Shown here: piece by piece, positions 24,102 through 32,434 of the stretch | Layout of the letters: the number at the start of each line of letters is the position of its first letter | How positions within the stretch are numbered: the first letter of the stretch is position 1 | Source: JBFLXB01 sp964570625 | GTDB lineage: Bacteria; Nitrospirota; Nitrospiria; 2-01-FULL-66-17 | Assembly: GCA_964570625.1 (NCBI GenBank) | Contig: CAZMYW010000019.1 | Coordinates: forward strand, 1-64,000 | Direction: 5' to 3' | DNA: 64,000 bases | Translations under genes and position numbers: made by a program | Notes under the pieces: generated by a model | Databases searched by the model: none | What the model was told of the DNA's origin: nothing | What the model saw: the letters and a program-made list of their open reading frames with translations, nothing else

Positions 24102-24922
24102 ACACACGAGCGACACCGGTCCTGGTTCTCGTGGTCTTCGCGGCCGTGATGGCCGTCGCGCCGCCCCACACTGTGGCGGACCAGGCTCAGTCCCGACTTG
24201 GGCGCGACCCGGTGACCATGGTTGTGGTGCCGGCGGGCTGGTTTCTGATGGGGAGTTCGGACCCGGTGGATCAGAGCGACGAGCGCCCGCAACGAAAGGT
24301 GTATCTCGACGCTTTTTCCATCGACGCGGTTGAGGTGACAACCGAACGCTACGGAGCCTTTGTCAGGGCCACGGGTCACGCATGGCCACCCAATCCCTAC
24401 GGCCAAGGGACTATCGCGGACTCGGACGGGATCGGGGCGCTTCCCATCGTTCAAGTCACCTGGCACGATGCATTCGACTACTGCCGCTGGGCCGGAAAAC
24501 AACTCCCCACCGAGGCGGAATGGGAAAAGGCCGCCCGCGGCATCGATGGAAGAAGGTTCCCCTGGGGCAACGCACCACCCAATCCCGAACGGGCAAACTT
24601 CGCGCGGGAGTGGGACGGAAATGGCACCATGCGCTCAGTCGGAACGACGCCGGAGGGGCGCTCGCCGGACGGCGTCATGGACATGGCGGGAAACGTGCGG
24701 GAGTGGGTGGCGGATTGGTACCACCCCGAATATTACGCCGGCGCGCCCGAGCGGAACCCTCAAGGCCCGGGCGACGGGATCCTCAAGGTCATTCGCGGTG
24801 GATCGTGGCACAACGGGGCGAACGAGCTTCGAGTCACCGCCCGCCAGAAAGGCGGGTTCGCCCTGAAGACCGACGGCGTGGGATTTCGGTGCGCCAGGAA
24901 CATCGAGGCGTCCCAGCGGTAG
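24098..24922 (+). CDS. Second secreted SUMF1/FGE-fold protein
   Basis: A 274-residue protein with a signal peptide (about 1-27) and a SUMF1 domain showing QLPTEAEWEKAARG, MAGNVREWVADWY and KVIRGGSWHNGANE. As in its paralogue, the cysteine pair needed for copper and formylglycine formation is missing. The GTG at 24098 overlaps the previous stop. The two paralogues differ enough to suggest an old duplication. Some SUMF1-fold proteins (for example NirV or PvdO) sit in redox operons; no such partner is seen here. Confidence 0.88.
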   Translation: MNTRATPVLVLVVFAAVMAVAPPHTVADQAQSRLGRDPVTMVVVPAGWFLMGSSDPVDQSDERPQRKVYLDAFSIDAVEVTTERYGAFVRATGHAWPPNPYGQGTIADSDGIGALPIVQVTWHDAFDYCRWAGKQLPTEAEWEKAARGIDGRRFPWGNAPPNPERANFAREWDGNGTMRSVGTTPEGRSPDGVMDMAGNVREWVADWYHPEYYAGAPERNPQGPGDGILKVIRGGSWHNGANELRVTARQKGGFALKTDGVGFRCARNIEASQR

Positions 24923-25016
24923 CGAGCAGGACCGGAGTGTGATGCGTAATGGATGTTCGATGCACGGTACGGCGGTTCGGTTTGCCGGAAACTTTTAACC
25001 CGTTCAACGGTGACGT

Positions 25017-25556
25017 ATGCGCCCAACCCTGATGGCTCACTTGATGCTCACTGCGCTGTTCCTCGGAGCTTGCGCAGGCATCCCGAAACATGTTCAACCC
25101 GTGGAGCGATTCGATCTGGCGCGCTACCTGGGCACCTGGTACGAGATTGCCCGGCTCGATCACCGATTCGAGCGCGGGCTCACTAACGTCAGCGCTGCCT
25201 ATACAATGCGCGACGACGGGGGCGTGCGGGTGGTCAACCGAGGGTTTCGCCCCGCCACCGGGGAATGGGAGGAAGCGATCGGCAAGGCCTATTTCGTCGG
25301 CGCGCCGAGCGCTGGAAGCCTCAAGGTGTCGTTCTTCGGCCCGTTTTATGGCGGGTACAACGTTATCGACCTGGATCACGACGGGTATCAATACGCGCTG
25401 GTCTGCGGGCCTTCGCGGTCGTATCTCTGGATCCTCGCACGGCAGCCCACACTGGAGGATGCCACGGTGCGCGCGTTGGTCGACACGGCCAGGGCCATGG
25501 GATTCGAGGTCGACAACCTTGTCTACGTGGCACAGGACAAGGGCGGAATGCCGTGA
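25017..25556 (+). CDS. blc: Outer-membrane lipocalin (Blc-type lipoprotein)
   Basis: A 179-residue lipoprotein with lipobox LGAC and the lipocalin signature GTWYEIARLDHRFERG (near residues 40-55), plus the family segment SYLWILARQP. Bacterial lipocalins bind lysophospholipids at the outer membrane and are induced in stress; in several bacteria they are part of the LitR/CarH light regulon. It lies 94 bases after the SUMF1 operon and its stop overlaps the next gene (GTGA). Confidence 0.93.
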   Translation: MRPTLMAHLMLTALFLGACAGIPKHVQPVERFDLARYLGTWYEIARLDHRFERGLTNVSAAYTMRDDGGVRVVNRGFRPATGEWEEAIGKAYFVGAPSAGSLKVSFFGPFYGGYNVIDLDHDGYQYALVCGPSRSYLWILARQPTLEDATVRALVDTARAMGFEVDNLVYVAQDKGGMP

Positions 25557-26503
25557 GTACCGAACGTATTCGCATCGGCATCTCCAGTTGCCTCCTCGGG
25601 GAAGAGGTGCGTTACGACGGAGGCCACAAGCACAACGGCTACATCACCGAAACCCTGGGGCAGTATTTCAGCTTCGTGCCCTATTGCCCCGAGGTGGCCA
25701 TCGGGATGGGAGTCCCGCGCCAGCCGATTCGTCTTGTGCAGATTGGCGGCAGCCCGCGCGCCCGTGGCGTTACCGACCCGAATCTGGATGTGACCGACGT
25801 GCTTGAGGCGTACGCGGAGCTCGTGGCGGTGACGCTGGGAGCGATCAGCGGGTATATCTTGAAAAAAGGGTCGCCGAGCTGTGGGATGGAGCGGGTCAGG
25901 CAGTACAGTCCCAAAGGGATGCCTGTCGCCAGCAGCGCCGGGATTTATGCACGCGTCATCATGACACGGCTCCCCGAGCTACCCTTCGAAGAAGAAGGGC
26001 GTCTGATGGACCCGGTCTTACGTGAGAACTTTGTCGAGCGGGTGTTCGTCTACCATCGCTGGCAGCAGCTGGTGGTAGACCGCCTCACGCCCAAAACGCT
26101 CGTCGAGTTTCACACCCGGCACAAGTTATTGGTGCTGGCGCACGACGAACCGGCCTATCGCGCCCTGGGCCGGCTCGTGGCCGCGGCCGGAACAGACCCT
26201 ATCGTGAACCTGGGCACGCGCTACATCAGGCGCCTGATGGAGGCCCTCAAGAAGCCGGCGACCCGCAAGCGCCACGCCAATGTCCTTCAGCACGTATTCG
26301 GTTTCTTCAAGAGCCAACTCGATGCAGCGGACAAGCGCGAGATCGTGGACCTCGTCAACGCCTACCGACGCGGACAGGTGCCGCTGATCGTGCCGATCAC
26401 CTTGCTTCGGCATTACCTGCGGCGCTTTCCCGATCCCTATCTCGCAAGCCAACACTATCTCGCCCCGCACCCTGACGAGTTGATGCTGCGAAACCAGATC
26501 TGA
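25553..26503 (+). CDS. RudS-like tRNA 4-thiouridine desulfidase (DUF523-DUF1722, YbgA-type)
   Basis: A 316-residue fusion of an N-terminal DUF523/TudS domain (about 1-150) and a C-terminal DUF1722 domain (about 190-305). TudS domains use a [4Fe-4S] cluster held by three cysteines, and all are visible (SSCLLG, PYCPEV, SPSCGM). Proteins with this fusion, named RudS, remove sulfur from tRNA 4-thiouridine, the near-UV photosensor in tRNA. GTG 25553 overlaps the lipocalin stop. Location behind a B12 photoreceptor regulator fits a light-linked role. E. coli ybgA, next to the photolyase gene, encodes the DUF1722 part alone. Confidence 0.85.
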   Translation: MSTERIRIGISSCLLGEEVRYDGGHKHNGYITETLGQYFSFVPYCPEVAIGMGVPRQPIRLVQIGGSPRARGVTDPNLDVTDVLEAYAELVAVTLGAISGYILKKGSPSCGMERVRQYSPKGMPVASSAGIYARVIMTRLPELPFEEEGRLMDPVLRENFVERVFVYHRWQQLVVDRLTPKTLVEFHTRHKLLVLAHDEPAYRALGRLVAAAGTDPIVNLGTRYIRRLMEALKKPATRKRHANVLQHVFGFFKSQLDAADKREIVDLVNAYRRGQVPLIVPITLLRHYLRRFPDPYLASQHYLAPHPDELMLRNQI

Positions 26504-26653
26504 CTACCGGACCTCTTGCACCGCGAACCGCGCCTGCGCGGTGTCGAGCTGCTCATTGGTCGCGGCCTTTTGCGCCGAAATCAGGCGCAAGGTGTCCTGC
26601 GGTACGCCTTGGCCACGCCCAGGATCACGTATTGCTGGGCCAGGAGCCGGTGA

Positions 26654-27187
26654 CTATTTTGATCCGGCCGCGGAACCCGCCATGGACCCCGCGATCACGC
26701 CGGCAACTACCCCGATGGCAATGGCGGTCGCGGACGCCGCGCTGGCCCTCTGCTTACTGATCGCGGCTCTCTGTTGGATCGCAGACATCTCATAATGAGG
26801 ATCCGATTCGATTGAAATCGTCTGCTCGCGATCCACAAACCGCAAGAATTGCGCGTTGACCCCATAACAGGAGGTCCACACGTAGTCCGGTTGCTTCTCT
26901 CCTACGACGTTGATGACATCGGCGTTCAAGGCACATGCGTCAGCGATGACCGTCTTGAAGACGGCCCCTTCATCACATTGGTTAGGCATGAATTTGTCAT
27001 GGATTTCTATATTGCCGAGCACGTGAATTTCTTGATCGGAAAAATGGAAATCTCTTTTTATGGGAACGTCACAAGATATCCCAACTTGGGAGGGATCCAG
27101 CACGTAACCATGCCTCGACACTTCCGCCGCACAGCCGCACAGGACAATAACGAGGCCGACATGAAGGGCTCGACTGATCTTCTTCAT
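26654..27187 (-). CDS. Lipoprotein with glycine-zipper-like tail
   Basis: A 177-residue protein with a lipobox VLCGC, four mature cysteines (in ISCDVPI, NQCDEG, DACALN, TSCYGV) that could form two disulfides, and a C-terminal stretch rich in Ala and Gly (about 145-175) that looks like a glycine-zipper membrane hairpin. Similar domains occur in Rcs-type and DUF4156-like lipoproteins, but no exact family is assigned. It is convergent with rudS (150 bases) and divergent from the toxin-antitoxin pair. Confidence 0.75.
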   Translation of the reverse strand: MKKISRALHVGLVIVLCGCAAEVSRHGYVLDPSQVGISCDVPIKRDFHFSDQEIHVLGNIEIHDKFMPNQCDEGAVFKTVIADACALNADVINVVGEKQPDYVWTSCYGVNAQFLRFVDREQTISIESDPHYEMSAIQQRAAISKQRASAASATAIAIGVVAGVIAGSMAGSAAGSK

Positions 27188-27294
27188 AATCTTCGCCTCC
27201 TGGCAGACGCGTCATGGGCGCCACTCATGGCGGGATACCAACAGCAGTCTGGACGGGGAGAATCTTCAATCTTTAGCTCCGCCGATTCATGATA

Positions 27295-27324
27295 TTGACA
27301 GAATTCTGTACAGTCACGTATAGT
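27295..27324 (+). promoter_or_regulatory. Promoter and palindromic operator of the toxin-antitoxin pair
   Basis: TTGACA (27295-27300), 18 bases, TATAGT (27319-27324), a strong promoter. The perfect palindrome ACAGAATTCTGT (27298-27309) overlaps the -35 and the spacer, where an antitoxin or toxin-antitoxin complex would block RNA polymerase. Predicted start is near 27331, with ATG at 27352. Confidence 0.8.
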
Positions 27325-27351
27325 GGTATCGTTTCGATCAGAGGCCTATCG

Positions 27352-27633
27352 ATGGCGATCTCCCCCAAAGACGTGATTCCTCTCACCAAAGCCCGTGCCA
27401 CCCTCACGGAACTGTGCGAGCAAGTCCGCCGCACGCGGGGCGAGAAGCTGATCACCAAGAACGGCGAGAGCTGTGCGGCGCTGATCGACGCCGACCTCCT
27501 GGACCACTACCACCGCCTCGAACGTGAGCATATCCATCTCACTCTGTTGGAAGAGGCCGTCAAGGGGATGACGGATGCGGCGGCTGGCAAGACCGTCTCG
27601 CTGAAGGCCCTCAAAACCCGGTATGGCCGATAG
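27352..27633 (+). CDS. Type II antitoxin, Phd/YefM-like
   Basis: A 93-residue protein with a Phd/YefM-type N-terminus (VIPLTKARATLTELCEQVR, ITKNGESCAALID), which folds as a DNA-binding dimer, followed by a helical tail that should bind the toxin. The ATG at 27352 is used because the longer frame to 27289 runs through the promoter. It overlaps the toxin gene by 11 bases, the usual coupling. Confidence 0.85.
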   Translation: MAISPKDVIPLTKARATLTELCEQVRRTRGEKLITKNGESCAALIDADLLDHYHRLEREHIHLTLLEEAVKGMTDAAAGKTVSLKALKTRYGR

Positions 27634-27997
27634 GCGGTTCGCCTCGGTCTTTACCGACAACTTTCTCTCTAATCTGGACGCGATCGAGACCTTCCTCAAA
27701 CCGGGGGGGATTGCGGCGTTTCGGCGTCTGATGGATCGACTCTTCGGCGATATTGTTCCGATGCTCGCCCGCTTTCCGGACAGCGGGCGACCCTTCCTCC
27801 ACCATCCCGTCCGATCCCGCGAGGCGCAGACGCTCGTGCGCAAACTTCGCTCGCTGATGTCACCGACCGACCAAATCCGGGAGTTTGTCTTGGACGATTA
27901 CCTCCTTCTGTATCTTCGTCGCCGAAGGAAGCTCTTGTTTCTGGCGATCAAACATCACCGCCAGTTGTCCTTTGACCTTCGGAGATTCTGGGCGTAA
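27623..27997 (+). CDS. RelE/ParE-superfamily toxin
   Basis: A 124-residue basic protein with the helix-helix-strand layout of the RelE/ParE fold: a helical N-terminus (about 10-50), then strands with VRKLRSLM, REFVLDDYLLLYL and KLLFLAIKHHRQLSFDLRRFW. The C-terminal basic and aromatic residues match mRNA interferases or gyrase poisons; which one cannot be decided from sequence. It pairs with the upstream antitoxin. It is longer than the usual 90-100 residues. Confidence 0.82.
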   Translation: MADRRFASVFTDNFLSNLDAIETFLKPGGIAAFRRLMDRLFGDIVPMLARFPDSGRPFLHHPVRSREAQTLVRKLRSLMSPTDQIREFVLDDYLLLYLRRRRKLLFLAIKHHRQLSFDLRRFWA

Positions 27998-28013
27998 GCG
28001 GGGCAAGAAGGGA

Positions 28014-28415
28014 TTAGGCATCGACGGCCGTGTAGTTTGCAATATCTGCTTCGATTCCCAGTCGCGCGAACAGTTCTTGCGGTTTGAATCCGCTCTTGGC
28101 GTGGGCGGCCATCACCACCGCCTTGGCCGCTTCCATGGCGGACTGGCTCTGCCACTCGACCAGCGTGACGACGTTGAATCTGCCCGGACCGGATGTTTGT
28201 TCGAGCACGACATCGCGAACAAACCCCGGCTGCACAAACCGATAGGAAAAAGCGAGTACACACGCGTGGGACATGGGTTGGCCCATCGGCGGATACACCT
28301 CGGTGGCGTGCAGCACGGCGTCGATGGCCACCGCGGGAATGATGTTGGTGAGCATCCCCGCCAACACCGCGGCAATGCTTCTAGGCCAGGTTTTCTTTGT
28401 CGCGGTCTTGTTCAT
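28014..28415 (-). CDS. Chimera: truncated membrane DUF fused to antibiotic-biosynthesis-monooxygenase-like domain
   Basis: A 133-residue reading frame whose first 50 residues match the N-terminus of a small multi-pass membrane family (VLHATEVYPPMGQPMS) that normally continues through three more helices. It then switches in frame to the C-terminal half of an ABM (monooxygenase-like) protein (QPGFVRDVVLEQTSGPGRFN, then EADIANY). Neither half is complete, so this is best read as an in-frame deletion that fused two neighbours. The start ATG overlaps the stop of the preceding SRPBCC remnant (ATGA). Activity is doubtful. Confidence 0.7.
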   Translation of the reverse strand: MNKTATKKTWPRSIAAVLAGMLTNIIPAVAIDAVLHATEVYPPMGQPMSHACVLAFSYRFVQPGFVRDVVLEQTSGPGRFNVVTLVEWQSQSAMEAAKAVVMAAHAKSGFKPQELFARLGIEADIANYTAVDA

Positions 28416-28531
28416 CGCTTGGCCTGCACGCCGCCAATAACTTGCTCCAAGTTTCCCAGCTCGTTCTCCCAACCCATGACCGCCCGTTCCGTCCACTCCT
28501 CGTCGTGCATGGCGCCGAATGTTAGCGCCAT
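28412..28531 (-). pseudogene. C-terminal remnant of an SRPBCC/AHSA1-family protein
   Basis: About 39 codons (MALTFGAMHDEEWTERAVMG and onward) match the last helix and strand of SRPBCC/AHSA1 proteins, which usually have 140-160 residues. The N-terminal two thirds are missing. It runs directly after the YCII remnant and overlaps the chimera start. The assignment rests on the pattern of the terminal helix and the neighbourhood. Confidence 0.5.
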
Positions 28532-28550
28532 CCGTACACTCTGCCCGTTT

Positions 28551-28709
28551 TCAGGTCGTCGCCGGCGCACTCCTTGCGTCGAGGAGCGCGCCGGCTTTTG
28601 CCAGCTCCTCGTGGTACGTGGCCATAGCGGCCATGAGTTCCTCCCCCGGATTCGGGATGACTTCGGCTTCCGATTCCTTGGTGGCTTTGACGATGATCAT
28701 GAATCGCAT
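28551..28709 (-). pseudogene. N-terminal remnant of a YCII/DGPF-domain protein
   Basis: The frame MRFMIIVKATKESEAE to a stop after 52 codons is the typical start of YCII-related (DGPFAETKE) proteins, which normally have 115-140 residues. The DGPFAETKE signature itself is lost. A good AGGAG ribosome binding site precedes the ATG, so a short peptide may still be made. It is the first of three truncated genes in a row. Confidence 0.65.
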
Positions 28710-28862
28710 GGGCTCTCCTTGCTATTGGGATGCGTGAATTGCCGTCTACGCCCTCTAGTCGTTCGGGGGAACCTGAGATCGACAACGAAACTCAGAAAAA
28801 ATTGCTTCGTCGGAGTAGTCGCGATCCGCGATCAGGGAGGAAACCCGGAGACCTCACGCTCG

Positions 28863-30098
28863 TCAGAATTCCACGCCCAACGACAAACTGGAGCGCAAAT
28901 CGTTCTTTTCGGGTGTGGTGCCGTCGGCAGCCGTCTGTGGATCTGACACATGATCCCACACTACCGCAAGGTCCACGTCGAGAACCTTGGTGAGCTCGAA
29001 TTCGAGCGTCGCCACCGTGTGATGCAGCGCGCCTCCAGCCTCTTCGCTGACGAATTGGCCGGTGTACGAGAGATTCAGGTCCACCCGTTTGGTGAGGTCC
29101 GCCTCTGCGCTGGTGCCGATTGCGACGACCATGGTGTCCTCCGATTCGGCTTGTCCTGTCTCCACGGTCTCGAACCTGGTCCGCTGATACCCCGAACCCA
29201 TGAAAATATCCCACTCCAGATTCTGCCGGTATACGATGTCATAGCCCAGCCCGATAACGCCGGTGACCCGGTAGGCCACATTGCTGAAGGGGTCGCTGAA
29301 GTATTCCAAGACAGGAGCACGGACGTACACACGGCGGGACAGCCAATAGTCGAACACGGTCGTCACACGATGGTTGTTGGCTGACTCCACGCCGTTGAGC
29401 TCTTCCATAGTCCCCAAGTAATCCAGGGCCAATCTGGTGGTAGGAGTGCGCCGGGTCAGATCGGTTGTGATGTTCAGTCCGGTGCTTTCGGTGTTGCCGG
29501 TGAGTGTGGTCAGGCCGATGCTGATCTTGCCCGACCAGTAGTCGATCTCGTGAGAGCCCGCGGGCGTGATGGCAATGAGTCGAGCGCGGTCGAACACGAT
29601 CGGACCTTCCCCGCCTTGCACGGTGACCTTGTCCCTTGATACGTGTAAGGTGCCCTCGACTTTGACCCGCTCATCCGAAAAGGCCAAGAATTCGTTGAAG
29701 TAAGGCAACAGCGCGACGTCTCGATGCGGCGCCCCCTCCCCTGGTGTTCCATCCAACAACACCTCATGGCGGTGCGGCGAACGAACCTGATAGACGTCTT
29801 CCCAATCGAATTCCTGCCATTCAAGCTCCTCGCTATCGAACTCCAAGCTGTAGTCCTGCATCGACTTGAGGCTTCCTTTGAGCCATTCGCCGGACTTCAA
29901 CTGGATCCAGTCGAATCCATCTGCCCCCGGCTCCAGGGGTCGCCAGGGCACCGGGGTTGCGGACGGGGTGGAATAGCCGGCGTCAGACGAATCCTGGCCG
30001 TCCATGGCGAACACGGGAACGCTCACGGGCATCAGCAGGATAAGCCCCGCACCCATTACCTTGAGGCTCATCACCAGCACGCGTGGCAGAGGCGCCAT
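28863..30098 (-). CDS. DUF481-family outer-membrane protein (YdiY-like)
   Basis: A 411-residue protein with a signal peptide, an N-terminal periplasmic part (about 40-165, with SGEWLKGSLKSM and EGTLHVSRDKVTV) and a C-terminal DUF481 beta-barrel (about 185-411) ending in the phenylalanine-terminated strand SLGVEF, the signal for outer-membrane insertion. The family includes salt-induced YdiY. The ATG at 30098 starts the signal peptide; the frame is open upstream into glutaminase. It follows the glutaminase gene after 53 bases and should be cotranscribed. Confidence 0.88.
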   Translation of the reverse strand: MAPLPRVLVMSLKVMGAGLILLMPVSVPVFAMDGQDSSDAGYSTPSATPVPWRPLEPGADGFDWIQLKSGEWLKGSLKSMQDYSLEFDSEELEWQEFDWEDVYQVRSPHRHEVLLDGTPGEGAPHRDVALLPYFNEFLAFSDERVKVEGTLHVSRDKVTVQGGEGPIVFDRARLIAITPAGSHEIDYWSGKISIGLTTLTGNTESTGLNITTDLTRRTPTTRLALDYLGTMEELNGVESANNHRVTTVFDYWLSRRVYVRAPVLEYFSDPFSNVAYRVTGVIGLGYDIVYRQNLEWDIFMGSGYQRTRFETVETGQAESEDTMVVAIGTSAEADLTKRVDLNLSYTGQFVSEEAGGALHHTVATLEFELTKVLDVDLAVVWDHVSDPQTAADGTTPEKNDLRSSLSLGVEF

Positions 30099-30151
30099 TC
30101 GGCGCCCCTGCCACGGTCCGCAGACCCAGCGCTTGGTAGGAAGTCGTTGGA

Positions 30152-31180
30152 TCAGCGCGGTTTCACCGCATACGGGTTGCCGCCGAGCGCGTTCGAGATG
30201 TCCGCAATCGCTTTCTGGGCCCGTACACTGTTGCCCGCCTTGTCGAGGGGCGGCGAGATGACGGCGATGCCGAATTTGCCGGGGGATACGGCGATGATCC
30301 CGCCTCCCACCCCGCTCTTGGCCGGCAGGCCGGTGCTGAAGAACCACTTGCCCGAGTCGTCATAGAGTCCTGCGGTCGCCATCACGGCCAGCACCTCGGG
30401 GACGTTGTCGCTCTTCATCACCTGTTTGGCCGTTACCGGGTTCTTCCCGCCGTTCGCCAGGGTCGCGGCCATCATAGCCAGGTCCTTTGCGTTGACGCTC
30501 ACCGAGCACTGTTCGGTGTAGATGTCTGTGGCCTGCAACGGGTTGTCCTTGATGTGGCCGTAGGCGTGCATCAGCATGGCGATCGCCTGGTTGCGCTGGT
30601 TGGTGTCGGCTTCGGACTTGAAGACCTCCTGGTTGACCGAGAGCCCCCGCCCGGCAAAGTCACCGTACCAGCCCAGGATCTTCTTCCAGATCTCGTCTCG
30701 GCTCGCCCCCTTGACCATACTCGTGGCGGTGATGGCCCCGGGATTCACCATGGCGTTCATCTCCGCGCCCTTGTGTTGCTCCACGGCCACGATGGAATTG
30801 AAGACCTGGCCGGTGGCATCGACGCCCATGTTGCGTTCGATGGCCTCCGGGCCCTGCTCCTCCATGACCTTCGCCATGGTGAACACCTTGGAGATGGACT
30901 GGATCGACACCTCGGACTTCACGTCTCCCGTGGTGTAGACCTTGCCGTCCACCGTCACCAGCGCGATGCCGTAGATGTTGGGGTCGACTTTCGCAAGTGC
31001 CGGGATGTAGTCGGCGTTCGCGCCTTCCTTGAGCGTCTTGTACTTGTTGTGCGCAGCTGTCAGTGCGGCGTCGATGTCGGCTTTGGCCGGAACCTGCGCA
31101 TGAGCGGTTGTCAGCGACGCGCCCATTACCACGGCCGAGATCAACACCAGCGCCGTCTGTCTGTTGTGGATGATTCGCAT
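30152..31180 (-). CDS. glsA: Periplasmic glutaminase (GlsA family)
   Basis: Glutaminase hydrolyses glutamine to glutamate and ammonia. The 342-residue protein has the serine-beta-lactamase-like SxxK motif SISK (near residue 96), the N-x-x-E and Y residues of the family (NQRNQAIAMLM, YTEQCSVSVN) and the GxGGG stretch SGVGGGIIAV. A clear signal peptide (about 1-28) is unusual for GlsA and places the enzyme in the periplasm. Ammonia release could help in acid stress. It lies between the amidohydrolase and DUF481 genes. Confidence 0.93.
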   Translation of the reverse strand: MRIIHNRQTALVLISAVVMGASLTTAHAQVPAKADIDAALTAAHNKYKTLKEGANADYIPALAKVDPNIYGIALVTVDGKVYTTGDVKSEVSIQSISKVFTMAKVMEEQGPEAIERNMGVDATGQVFNSIVAVEQHKGAEMNAMVNPGAITATSMVKGASRDEIWKKILGWYGDFAGRGLSVNQEVFKSEADTNQRNQAIAMLMHAYGHIKDNPLQATDIYTEQCSVSVNAKDLAMMAATLANGGKNPVTAKQVMKSDNVPEVLAVMATAGLYDDSGKWFFSTGLPAKSGVGGGIIAVSPGKFGIAVISPPLDKAGNSVRAQKAIADISNALGGNPYAVKPR

Positions 31181-31239
31181 GGACGTTCTCCCCTCTTGTT
31201 AGAGTGACCCGAGCTTACACCTCTCCACCCCGAGCGGAT

Positions 31240-32316
31240 TCATCGGACGTTGGCTTTCTCCCAGGCTCGCACCTTGACGCGGGCCGCATCGAACAGCCGT
31301 TCGTAGTTACCTTTGCGGACTTTCTCACTCGCCTCGGGAGTGAGCTTCGCAAAGAGCGGCGCGTACATGTCGTAGACCTTCAGATAACTCGCCTGGTCTT
31401 TCGGCGCGACTTCGTCCGTGCCGAACAGGAAGCGATCGGGGTGCCGGTTGATCAGGTCGGCGGTCGCCTGGATCGTCTCGGGAGTCGCCACGACGTACTT
31501 AGCGACCTCGTCCCAGGAAATGTCGATATACAGGTGATTGAGTTCGGGGTTCGAGAGCGCGCGATCGATCAGCCCGATCTGGTCCTTGACCGGGCGCACC
31601 ACGCGGCCGAGCCCGCAGTGCGCCCAGATGATCGTAGTCTTCGGATGGCGCTTGAACAGGTCCCGGAGCTGGACCAGCTGATACGGGTCCTGACCGGGCT
31701 TGGGATACGGCATGTCGATGTCGTTGTGCAGGAGCGCGACGAGTCCGGCTTCACCCGCAAAATCGAGGATCCGATCGAGCGCCGGATTGGTGAGGCTCGC
31801 GGTCTCGCCAGCCACCTTCGAGGACACAAACTCCTTATGGATGGTGAACTCGCCGATGCCGGAAAACACGCCGGGGAACGTCTGCAGGACGCGCTTGATG
31901 TGGTCGGCCGCGTACATGTCGGCGGGGTTGAAGCCCGTGATCATGGGATCGAACCGTGCCCGCTCCGCCGGTGTGAGCGATTTGTACGCCGTCGCAATAT
32001 ACGCATCGGTGAACGAGTAGTAGTAGAGCGGCGCGTCGGTCTGCGTATAGTACCATGGCGCGAAGTCGCCAGAGTTCCCGTAGTCCCACGTCTGCTGCAG
32101 CGGAATTCCGAAGAGGGTGGAGCGGCCGACCTTGGTGCCCATGATCTTCAGGAAGTTCCGGATGTCGGTGCCCTCCTGAATGTAGTTCGTGAGGTGAAAG
32201 TGCGAGTCGTGTACGACCGGGGCGCTCTGCGCGGTTGCCGCAACAGGAGCGACCGAGAGGGCGACGCCGGTCCAGATCGCGACAGCGGCGCGACAATTGA
32301 TCCGGCGACTCAGCAT
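31240..32316 (-). CDS. Secreted amidohydrolase-family metal hydrolase
   Basis: A 358-residue TIM-barrel hydrolase of the amidohydrolase_2 type. After a signal peptide, the metal-binding start HDSHFHL, the GEFTIHKEF segment, ALLHNDID, IIWAHCGLG and FGTDEV give the usual His/His/His/Asp metal set. Homologues act on decarboxylation or ring hydrolysis; the substrate is unknown. The ATG at 32316 starts the signal peptide; the frame is open to 32397. It is first in an operon with glutaminase and DUF481, under operator copy 1. Confidence 0.88.
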   Translation of the reverse strand: MLSRRINCRAAVAIWTGVALSVAPVAATAQSAPVVHDSHFHLTNYIQEGTDIRNFLKIMGTKVGRSTLFGIPLQQTWDYGNSGDFAPWYYTQTDAPLYYYSFTDAYIATAYKSLTPAERARFDPMITGFNPADMYAADHIKRVLQTFPGVFSGIGEFTIHKEFVSSKVAGETASLTNPALDRILDFAGEAGLVALLHNDIDMPYPKPGQDPYQLVQLRDLFKRHPKTTIIWAHCGLGRVVRPVKDQIGLIDRALSNPELNHLYIDISWDEVAKYVVATPETIQATADLINRHPDRFLFGTDEVAPKDQASYLKVYDMYAPLFAKLTPEASEKVRKGNYERLFDAARVKVRAWEKANVR

Positions 32317-32434
32317 GGACCTTCCCCCCTCATTCGACCTCGCTGCATGGAGGCGTTTCTGGGTCAAAAACCAGAGATTGGAGGTGGCGTCAACCACACG
32401 TGTCGTGAGACGGACGTCACCGTGTAAGATCAGA

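Noticed and set aside
26508..26650. Minus-strand open stretch ending in QKAATNEQLDTAQARFAVQE
   Set aside because: About 45 codons with a protein-like helix but no start codon and an in-frame stop upstream; may be one more gene tail, but too weak to list.
31204..32427. 407-codon open frame opposite the amidohydrolase
   Set aside because: Antisense shadow of a gene with clear metal-binding motifs on the other strand.
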